Source of the DNA: Gammaproteobacteria bacterium
GTDB taxonomy: Bacteria > Pseudomonadota > Gammaproteobacteria > Steroidobacterales > Rariloculaceae
Length of the DNA: 33,064 nucleotides
Direction: 5' to 3'
NCBI GenBank assembly: GCA_029864465.1
Contig: JAOTTJ010000004.1
Span: 1 to 33,064 of the forward strand
The translations under genes were made by a program, and so were the position numbers. Under the pieces are notes generated by a model. That model did not search any database and was not told the origin of the DNA. It saw nothing but the letters and a program-made list of their open reading frames with translations. Positions 25,809 to 33,064 of this stretch are shown here, piece by piece. Position 1 is the stretch's first letter. Each line of letters opens with the position of its first letter.

Positions 25809-27725
25809 CTATGTGCTCTTCGTGCCGACTCGATAGAGCCATCCGGCCAGACCGGCGATGACCAGAAGCCCGACAAAGCTGGGCACACCGGCATCGATGG
25901 CGATGACGTTGGGATTGCCTGTCAGCACGATCGGAACCGCCATCGCGATCCCAATCAAAGCCTCACCCGTAATCAAGCCTGACGCAAAGAGCAGGCCGTT
26001 ACGCTTCGCCAACGCTGAGTCGCCAGCGCCGGCCTCGGTCCGCCGACTCGCGGCGTAGGCGATGAGCCCACCCAGCAGGATTGCCGTCGAAAGCTCGAGC
26101 GGCAGGTAAATCCCGACCGCGACCGCGAGCACGGGCGCGCGCCATGCCGCACCGCTGAGCTTGAGGTACTCGTCGAGCGCAACGATAACAGCGCCGACAC
26201 CCGCGCCCGCGGCGATCATGTTCCATGGCAAGCCGGCACCGAAAACGCCCTCGGCGACGGAGGCCATGAGCGTCGCCTGCGGCGCCAGCAGCGCATCGGG
26301 CTGCTCCGGCGTCGGCACGCCGATACCATAAGCCTGCAGCAGCAGATTCAGGATCGGCGCCATGACGAGCACGGCGCTCAGCACGCCGATGCCCTGCATG
26401 AGCTGCTGCTTCCACGGCGTTGCGCCGACGATGTAGCCGGCCTTGAGGTCCTGCAAATTGTCTCCGGCTATCGCCGCGGCACAGCAGACGACGGCGCCGA
26501 CCATGATCGCCGCTGCCGGGCCGTTGAGCGCCTCGGCCCCCATGAGCCAGAACAGCAGCAGCGACGTGAACAAGATCGTCGCGATCGTAATGCCGGAGAT
26601 CGGGTTGTTGGAGGAACCGACGAGTCCAGCCATGTACGCAGCAACCGATGAGAATAGGAAGCCCGCGATGACCATCACGATCGTCATCGCGAACGCGATA
26701 CCGACGTTCGCGACGATGGTTTGATAGACGACAAAAATCGGCACGATGAATACCGCGATGCCGATAAACACGAGCCGCATCGGCGTATCGTGCTGCGTAT
26801 GGTCGTAGGCCGCACCCGCGTTACGGACTTTCGTCTTGAGCCCGCTGACGACGCCCGACACGAGCGAGCCGCGCATCGAGATCAACGCCCAGACGCCGCC
26901 GACGAGCATCGCGCCGACACCGAGATAGCGGATCTGTGACGTCCAGATCGCATAGGCGAGATCGCCCGCGGCCATGCCGCCGGTGAATTGCGCGGCGAGC
27001 CCCGGGTCACCGTCGAGCAACCAGGTCGAGTAGATCGGGATCGCCACATACCATGAGATCGCACCGCCGAGGAAAACCAGCACGGCGATGTTGAGGCCGA
27101 CGATATAGCCGACGCTCACGAGCGCAGGTGAGAGGTTCATGCCGATGTAAGCAATCGTGCTCGAGCCGACGTAGGTCGCCGCCTGGGCTGTGCCGGCCCA
27201 GAGTCTGAAACCCGTTTCGACGAGCTTTGTGGCTGCGCCGAGCACCCCGGCCAGTCCGAGAATCTTCGCGCCCTGTCCCGGCGCTGCGCCGACCTTGAGC
27301 ACCTCGGCCGTCGCTGTGCCCTCGGGGTACGCGAGCTGCTCCTCGACGATGAGCGAGCGCCGCAACGGGATCGTGAACAGGACACCGAGCAGCCCGCCGA
27401 GCCCGGCGATTACCGTGACCCACATGTAGTCGAAGACGTTCCAGTAGCCGAGAATGATCAGCGCGGGAATCGTGAAGATTACGCCCGCCGCAATCGACTC
27501 TCCCGCTGACGCTGCCGTCTGTACGATGTTGTTCTCGAGGATGTTCGAGTTCTTGAACAATTTCAGCACGGCCATCGAAATTACAGCCGCAGGAATCGAC
27601 GCTGAAACGGTCATGCCCGCGAACAAGCCGAGATAAGCATTCGCACCGGCGAGCACCATCGACAGAACGAGGCCGAGGAAGATCGCCTTGACCGTCAGTT
27701 GCGGTAGCGGTTGAGCAGCAGCCAT
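25809..27725 (-). CDS. OPT family oligopeptide transporter
   Basis: MAAAQPLPQLTVKAIFLGLVLSMVLAGANAYLGLFAGMTVSASIPAAVISM; many TM helices. Confidence 0.9.
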   Translation of the reverse strand: MAAAQPLPQLTVKAIFLGLVLSMVLAGANAYLGLFAGMTVSASIPAAVISMAVLKLFKNSNILENNIVQTAASAGESIAAGVIFTIPALIILGYWNVFDYMWVTVIAGLGGLLGVLFTIPLRRSLIVEEQLAYPEGTATAEVLKVGAAPGQGAKILGLAGVLGAATKLVETGFRLWAGTAQAATYVGSSTIAYIGMNLSPALVSVGYIVGLNIAVLVFLGGAISWYVAIPIYSTWLLDGDPGLAAQFTGGMAAGDLAYAIWTSQIRYLGVGAMLVGGVWALISMRGSLVSGVVSGLKTKVRNAGAAYDHTQHDTPMRLVFIGIAVFIVPIFVVYQTIVANVGIAFAMTIVMVIAGFLFSSVAAYMAGLVGSSNNPISGITIATILFTSLLLFWLMGAEALNGPAAAIMVGAVVCCAAAIAGDNLQDLKAGYIVGATPWKQQLMQGIGVLSAVLVMAPILNLLLQAYGIGVPTPEQPDALLAPQATLMASVAEGVFGAGLPWNMIAAGAGVGAVIVALDEYLKLSGAAWRAPVLAVAVGIYLPLELSTAILLGGLIAYAASRRTEAGAGDSALAKRNGLLFASGLITGEALIGIAMAVPIVLTGNPNVIAIDAGVPSFVGLLVIAGLAGWLYRVGTKST

Positions 27726-27921
27726 GTGGGACTCCCGTCTTTGTTGTTTGATGCCTGCCGACGCCGGCTGGCCGTCTTTGCGGCTGCACTCCATCATACG
27801 CTACGGCCAAAACCTTTGGCATCGATCCGCCGCTGTCGTATCCGGTCAGGGCTGCTATCCTTGAATGGCACCGCGGGACTGCAACGACCTCGGTGACGCG
27901 AAACCAGGCGGGGGGATTTTT

Positions 27922-29823
27922 ATGTTTCACGCACTCGAACGTTTGCGCTTGTCGCTCTGTTTCACAATGGCGGCGAGCCTGTTGGGCGAGGCCGCTGCGC
28001 AAGTGCCTGTCCAGGACCAACAGCCGATCGGATCGGCATTACGTCCTGCCGTTATCGGTCCGGCGGCCGGCGTCTCGACCGGGCACCCGCTGACGACCTC
28101 CGCCGCGCTCAAGATTCTCCTGCAAGGCGGCAATGCATTCGATGCCGGAGCGGCGGCGCTGCTCGCCGGCGGCGTGCTCGAGCAGGACCTCTATAGCCTC
28201 GGCGGCGAGGCGCTCGTGCTCGTCTATCCGCAGAATGAACGCGAGGTCATCTCGATCGTCGGTCAGGGCTGGGCCCCGCAGGCCGCAGATATCGAATGGT
28301 ATCGGTCACGCGACAGGACACTCGAAGGAGCCGGTCTCGACCCTGCTGTCGTACCTGGTGCTGTCCACGCCGCGCTGACGGTCCTAGAGCGATGGGGAAC
28401 CATGAGCTTTGAAACCGTGAGCGCCTCTGCAATCGAGTACGCCGAGAACGGGTTTCCGTTGCGCCCGAGCACGGCGGCCGCTATTCGGCGCGAGGCTGAA
28501 TTCATCGAGCAGTGGCCCGATAACCAGCGGTACTGGCTAAAGGCGAACGGCTCTTTTTACGAAGCCGGCGAAACCCTCAAGCTACCGACGCTGGCGGCAA
28601 CGCTTCGACGTATGGTAGAGGCCGAGCGCTCAGCCGCTGCCCGTGGCAGGGAGGCCGGCATTGTCGCCGCGCGCGAACGATTCTATGCCGGTGACATCGC
28701 CCGCGATATGGTTGCTTTCCTCGACGAGCACGGCACGCCGTTCGCTCTTGCTGACTTTGCAGAGTTCTTCGCCCGTATCGAGGCGCCGGCGCAGACGACC
28801 TATCGAGACTACACGGTCTACAAGCACGGCTTCGTGAGTCAGGGCCCTGCACTGCTGCAAATGCTGAACATACTCGAGAACTTCGATCTGCGCGCAATGG
28901 GTTATGGCAGCGCAGACTACTTCCATACGATCACCGAGGCGATGAAGCTCGCGTTCGCCGACCGAGATAGCTATTACGCCGACACGGCCTTCGTCGACGT
29001 GCCCGGCCGGGGCTTGTTGTCGAAAGCCTACGCTGCGCAACGCGCCGCGCTGATCGATCCGGGGCGATCCTCAACCGCTTACACCGCGGGTGACCCCCTG
29101 CCATTCGATCCGGATGTCAAACGATGGGACTTCTGGCGTGCCGATCTATCTGACGTTGCGGCTCTGAGCGTGCCGTCATCCGATCGGCTGATGGCCTCGC
29201 TTGGCCGCGACTCGGCCGGGACGAGCAAAGACACGACCCATGTCGCGATTATCGATCGCGAAGGCAATATCTTCGACGCAACACCGAGCGGCGGCTGGAT
29301 CGGCGGCGCCGTTATTCTCGGCGATACGGGTATCGGCCTGAGCGTTCGCGGCGAGCAATTCTGGCTCGACGAGACGCGCGCGAATCAACTGCGCCCGCGG
29401 GCTCGACCACGCTACAGCCTCACGCCGAGCATCGTATTCAAGGACGGCGAACCGTTTATGGCTATCGGTACGCCCGGCGGCGACAATCAGGAGCAGACCA
29501 TCCTCCAGGCATTCCTCAGCATTGTCGAGTTCTGGGATGACTGGTATCCGAACGTGCATGCCGCGATCGAGCGCCCGCGCGTGCAGACGTCGCATTTCTT
29601 CGGCTCTTTCTGGCCGCACAGTGCCGGATTCAATCGCCTGGGTGTCGAGGCCAACGTATCCGAGTCTGTCTACGCGGAACTTCGTGCGCGCGGCCATGAG
29701 GTCGAGCGCCTGCGCACGTTCGGTATGTCGGGTTGCGCGACGACCGTGCTTATCGACCCGGCGACTGGTAATCGCATTGCGGGTGCTGATCCGCGGCGCG
29801 ACTGCTACGCGATCGCGTATTAA
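27922..29823 (+). CDS. ggt: Gamma-glutamyltransferase family protein
   Basis: GHPLTTSAALKILLQGGNAFDAGAAALLAGGVLEQ; catalytic-Thr context GTSKDTTHVAIIDREGNIFDATPSGG; signal-like N-terminus. Confidence 0.87.
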   Translation: MFHALERLRLSLCFTMAASLLGEAAAQVPVQDQQPIGSALRPAVIGPAAGVSTGHPLTTSAALKILLQGGNAFDAGAAALLAGGVLEQDLYSLGGEALVLVYPQNEREVISIVGQGWAPQAADIEWYRSRDRTLEGAGLDPAVVPGAVHAALTVLERWGTMSFETVSASAIEYAENGFPLRPSTAAAIRREAEFIEQWPDNQRYWLKANGSFYEAGETLKLPTLAATLRRMVEAERSAAARGREAGIVAARERFYAGDIARDMVAFLDEHGTPFALADFAEFFARIEAPAQTTYRDYTVYKHGFVSQGPALLQMLNILENFDLRAMGYGSADYFHTITEAMKLAFADRDSYYADTAFVDVPGRGLLSKAYAAQRAALIDPGRSSTAYTAGDPLPFDPDVKRWDFWRADLSDVAALSVPSSDRLMASLGRDSAGTSKDTTHVAIIDREGNIFDATPSGGWIGGAVILGDTGIGLSVRGEQFWLDETRANQLRPRARPRYSLTPSIVFKDGEPFMAIGTPGGDNQEQTILQAFLSIVEFWDDWYPNVHAAIERPRVQTSHFFGSFWPHSAGFNRLGVEANVSESVYAELRARGHEVERLRTFGMSGCATTVLIDPATGNRIAGADPRRDCYAIAY

Positions 29824-29884
29824 TCGAACATGAGAGGAGCGCTACGCTGCTCATCGCCGCGCCAGCAGTAGTTCGAGGTGGGGG

Positions 29885-31387
29885 TCAGCGCGCGTCGCCC
29901 ATCATCCGCTTCAGAGGCTTCGCACAAAGCGCAAGTAGCACGCCGGATCCGACCGTCGTCAAGACGATCTGTAGATACAAGCCGGGCATCTCCTCGACAG
30001 CGTCGGCGCGAAACTCCCCAGCGATCAAGCCCGCGATGATGTTGCCGAGTGAGGCTGCAAGAAACCAGACACCCATCATCTGGCCGACGAAACGGCGCGG
30101 CGCGAGCCTGCTGACTGAGCTCAAGCCTACCGGGCTCAAGGCGAGCTCACCCATCGTATGTAAGAGATAGGTGAAGAACAGCCATGTCGGTAGCACTTGA
30201 TCACCGGCTGCGACGAGCCGCGCGGCGCCGATCATGACGGCGAAACCCGCGCCGAGAATCATCAGCCCAGCGGCGAACTTGAGCGGCGCCGCAGGATTCA
30301 GGTGACGGCGCGCGAGCGACACCCACAACATCGAATACAGCGGCGCGAGCACGATGATGAAGATCGGGTTCAGCGACTGAAACCAAGCGGCCGGGATCTC
30401 GAACGCGCCGAACTCCCGGATCGTGTAGCGTTCGGCGAACAGATTCAGTGATGAACCCGCCTGCTCGAACCCCGCCCAAAACATGGCTGCCGCGAGAAAT
30501 AACGCCAGAATTACGACGACACGCCCTCGCTCCTCAGGCGTGAGGCCGCCGAGCAGAAAGAGGTAGGCGAAATAGAGCAACCCGACTGCAGCAATTACGT
30601 AGGTCGTGCCGCGAGCGAGCAGCACCGCATCGAATCGAACCACGCCCGTCAGCCCGGCCAGGAGCAAACCACCAATGACCGACAAAGAGAGCGCTATCCC
30701 GACCCAAGCGTTGCGCCGCATGCCGCCCTCGGATGCGGCGTGCTCAGGCTCGAGCCCGGCAGAACCGAGATACGCGCGGCTGGCGCGGAACTGGATGAGC
30801 CCGACGAGCATTCCGACGCCCGCGGCAGCGAACCCATAATGCCAGTTGTCTCGCGCGAGTAATCCGCAGACCAACGGCCCAAGTGCGGCGCCGATGTTGA
30901 TGCCCATATAGAAAATCGTGAAGCCCGCATCGCGGCGCTCGTCCCCGCGCCCATAGAGCTCGCCGACGATCGCGCTGATGTTTGGTTTCAGCAGACCGGT
31001 ACCGAGCACGACGAGAACGAGGCCGAGAAAGAAAGTGCCCAAGCCCGGTATCGCGAGCACGAAGTGCCCCGACATGATCACGATTCCGCCAAGCCACACG
31101 GCGCGTTGCGCACCCGTCAGCCGATCGGCGATCCAACCGCCCGGCAGCGCGACGAGATAGACCGCCGCCGTGTAGAGCCCGTAAATCGCAGTCGCTGTTT
31201 GATCTGAGAAAGCCAGACCGCCTTGCTCGATCTGATCGACCATGAACAGCACGAGCAGCGCGCGCATGCCGTAGTAGCTGAAACGCTCCCACATCTCCGT
31301 AAAGAACAACGTGCTCAGGCCGCGCGGGTGGCCGAGAAACTGAGCCTGGGATTGTGCGCCAACGCTACCGGCTACGCTGCTCATCAA
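29885..31387 (-). CDS. POT/PTR2 family proton-dependent oligopeptide transporter
   Basis: GLSTLFFTEMWERFSYYGMRALLVLFM; GLLKPNISAIVGELY; GFTIFYMGINIGA. Confidence 0.93.
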   Translation of the reverse strand: MMSSVAGSVGAQSQAQFLGHPRGLSTLFFTEMWERFSYYGMRALLVLFMVDQIEQGGLAFSDQTATAIYGLYTAAVYLVALPGGWIADRLTGAQRAVWLGGIVIMSGHFVLAIPGLGTFFLGLVLVVLGTGLLKPNISAIVGELYGRGDERRDAGFTIFYMGINIGAALGPLVCGLLARDNWHYGFAAAGVGMLVGLIQFRASRAYLGSAGLEPEHAASEGGMRRNAWVGIALSLSVIGGLLLAGLTGVVRFDAVLLARGTTYVIAAVGLLYFAYLFLLGGLTPEERGRVVVILALFLAAAMFWAGFEQAGSSLNLFAERYTIREFGAFEIPAAWFQSLNPIFIIVLAPLYSMLWVSLARRHLNPAAPLKFAAGLMILGAGFAVMIGAARLVAAGDQVLPTWLFFTYLLHTMGELALSPVGLSSVSRLAPRRFVGQMMGVWFLAASLGNIIAGLIAGEFRADAVEEMPGLYLQIVLTTVGSGVLLALCAKPLKRMMGDAR

Positions 31388-31429
31388 TAAGGGGTCCTGC
31401 TAGGTAGTACCGCGGCACGAGGTCGCGAG

Positions 31430-32239
31430 TCAGCTTGCGCCGCTTTCTTCTTCCTGCGCCTCCGTGCGCTCTGCGCCCAGAATGCGGCAAAGTACGAGTC
31501 CGCTCTCGTAGAGTAAATAGACCGGCACGGCAAGCAGCGTTTGGGAAATCGCATCGGGCGGCGTCAGGAACATGCCTGCCACGAACGCACCGAGAAAAAC
31601 ATACGGGCGAGCCTGGCCCAGCGTCTTGAGCGGGACGAGGCCACTCGAGACGAGCATGACCGTCGCGATCGGCACCTCGAAGGCGATGCCGAAGGCAAAG
31701 AACAACGTCAGAATAAAATCGAGATACGCGCTGATGTCCGTCATCATCGTAACGCCTTCGGGCGCGGCCGCCGCAAAAAAACTGAACATCAGCGGAAACA
31801 CGACGTAGTAGGCAAATGACACACCCGCGTAAAAGAGCACGATGCTCGACAGCAGCAAAGGAACCGCGAAGCGCTTCTCGTTCCGATACAGGCCCGGCGC
31901 AATGAACTGCCAGAGCTGGTAGAGGATCACGGGCATCGCGAGAAACAGCGCAACGAACAGCGTCATCTTGAACGGGGTAAGGAACGGTGAGGCGACCTGT
32001 GTTGCGATCATCGTCGCGCCCTCCGGAAGCTGTTCCATGAGCGGCGTCGCAACTAACGTGAAAATCGTCTCTGCAAACGGAACGAGACCGATGAACAATA
32101 CGAGTATCGCCGCAGCGGCTTTCAACAGCCGCGAGCGCAGCTCGATGAGATGCGAGATCAGTGTGCCTTCGGCGAGCTTCTCCGCATCGGGTTCCGGTGG
32201 CGGCGCGCCGACCTCAGGTTCCGGGCTGTCTGCACTCAT
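31430..32239 (-). CDS. tatC: Sec-independent protein translocase TatC
   Basis: LISHLIELRSRLLKAAAAILVLF; SPFLTPFKMTLFVALFLAMPVILYQLWQFIAPGLYRNEKRF. Confidence 0.96.
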   Translation of the reverse strand: MSADSPEPEVGAPPPEPDAEKLAEGTLISHLIELRSRLLKAAAAILVLFIGLVPFAETIFTLVATPLMEQLPEGATMIATQVASPFLTPFKMTLFVALFLAMPVILYQLWQFIAPGLYRNEKRFAVPLLLSSIVLFYAGVSFAYYVVFPLMFSFFAAAAPEGVTMMTDISAYLDFILTLFFAFGIAFEVPIATVMLVSSGLVPLKTLGQARPYVFLGAFVAGMFLTPPDAISQTLLAVPVYLLYESGLVLCRILGAERTEAQEEESGAS

Positions 32240-32592
32240 TTGCCGCTATCGGATTCTTGCGTGCTCTCGGTCGACGCCGCGTCGGTAGAATCAGGCGCCG
32301 CGCCCGCGGGTGCGGCCTCGCCGGCGGTCTCATCACCCTCGGTGCGATCCGGTTGTTTTCCGGGTGGGGGCACGATGTGCGAGGCCTTCGGTGGCGGCGT
32401 ATAACGTGAACGGGGCTTGTCGCCTAGATCGATCTCCCGTTCGAGCTGATAGCGCAACTGACTTGCCGTTCGCCGCGCGCGCCCAACCCATCGGCCGAGC
32501 TTGGCCGCGACACGCGGAAGCTTCTCCGGGCCGAGGATCATCAGACCCAGCCCGAAGATCAAGACGATCTCCCAGAAACCGACGTCGAACAT
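32236..32592 (-). CDS. tatB: Sec-independent protein translocase TatB
   Basis: MFDVGFWEIVLIFGLGLMILGPEKLPRVAAKLGRWVGRARR; overlaps tatC by 4 nt. Confidence 0.93.
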   Translation of the reverse strand: MFDVGFWEIVLIFGLGLMILGPEKLPRVAAKLGRWVGRARRTASQLRYQLEREIDLGDKPRSRYTPPPKASHIVPPPGKQPDRTEGDETAGEAAPAGAAPDSTDAASTESTQESDSGK

Positions 32593-32595
32593 CGA

Positions 32596-32838
32596 TTAGT
32601 TGCTCTTGCTCGTGTCCTTCTGCTCAGCGAATTCGGCGTCCGGTTGGCCGTCTTCGATACGTTTGGGGTCGGCCTCCTCAGCATCGTCCTGGTCATCGCT
32701 GTCCATGGCTTTGCGGAAACTCTTGAGCGCCCCGCCCAGGTCCCCTCCGATCGTCCTGATCCGCTTCGTGCCAAAGATCAATACGACGATCAGCAAGATG
32801 ATGAGCAGCTGCCACATGCTGATCCCTCCTAAACCCAT
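32596..32838 (-). CDS. tatA: Sec-independent protein translocase TatA
   Basis: [38 protein letters not shown]; start may be the internal Met at 32817. Confidence 0.93.
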   Translation of the reverse strand: MGLGGISMWQLLIILLIVVLIFGTKRIRTIGGDLGGALKSFRKAMDSDDQDDAEEADPKRIEDGQPDAEFAEQKDTSKSN

Positions 32839-32907
32839 TGCAGTTCTCCGTTGCGGGTACGAAACATCAATGATACGCCAAACCTGGCTCGGCGCACCGG
32901 CCCTACC

Positions 32908-33063
32908 TCACGCCTTGGGCGTCGCCTGCAGCCAGAAAGTCGCCGGCCCCTCATTGCAGAGCCTGACTCGCATCGTGGCGCCGAACACGCCGGACGCTGC
33001 GCGGACACCCGCTACACGTACGGCCTCGACGAGCTCGCCGAATAGGGCCTCACCCTGAGCCGG
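32908..33063 (-). CDS. dtd: D-aminoacyl-tRNA deacylase (Dtd)-like, C-terminal fragment, runs off window
   Basis: Minus-strand translation PAQGEALFGELVEAVRVAGVRAASGVFGATMRVRLCNEGPATFWLQATPKA* resembles the Dtd C-terminus (FGADMQVxLVNDGPVT). Confidence 0.6.
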   Translation of the reverse strand, partial: PAQGEALFGELVEAVRVAGVRAASGVFGATMRVRLCNEGPATFWLQATPKA

Positions 33064-33064
33064 C

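Noticed and set aside
29831-29851. Imperfect hairpin GAGGAGCG...CGCTGCTC after ggt
   Set aside because: Short, with a mismatch and no U-tract; not called as a terminator.
1-33064. Mobile elements, prophage, CRISPR arrays, tRNA/rRNA genes
   Set aside because: No transposase, integrase, phage structural genes, regular direct-repeat arrays or recognisable tRNA/rRNA sequence seen; the region looks like core chromosome.

Overview
33 kb of GC-rich, gene-dense chromosomal DNA, most like a gammaproteobacterium by gene content and order. No rRNA, tRNA, CRISPR array or insertion sequence was recognised. Left to right: the 3' part of an acyl-CoA dehydrogenase (FadE-like, with a histone-H1-like K/A/R tail); a DUF4399-like lipoprotein; a gspA/gspB pair; a YedK/HMCES-like protein; a YadGH-like ABC transporter; a divergent pair resembling the flagellar master regulators FlhD and FlhC; an NRDE/TANGO2-like protein; a carboxylesterase. 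Then comes a tightly coupled arginine operon: argR-argG-[P-loop protein X]-argC-argD-argF'-argB-argH-lptM-like-polA. It is followed by a structured intergenic region with a strong minus-strand terminator in the polA/engB interval, engB, cytochrome c4, dsbA, a CDF transporter, an aminotransferase, DUF2905, an OPT transporter, gamma-glutamyltransferase, a POT transporter, tatCBA and a partial dtd-like gene. The main candidate for something undescribed is the arginine operon. Its transcarbamylase is of the N-acyl-ornithine type and has Ala at the residue known to separate acetyl from succinyl specificity. No N-acylglutamate synthase or deacylase is visible. An uncharacterised BioD/DUF1611-like P-loop protein lies between argG and argC and is a candidate for the missing acylation step. 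The second candidate is the divergent FlhD-like/FlhC-like pair with two palindromes 20 bp apart. All homology calls are from reading the sequence and memory of family motifs; no database search was run.
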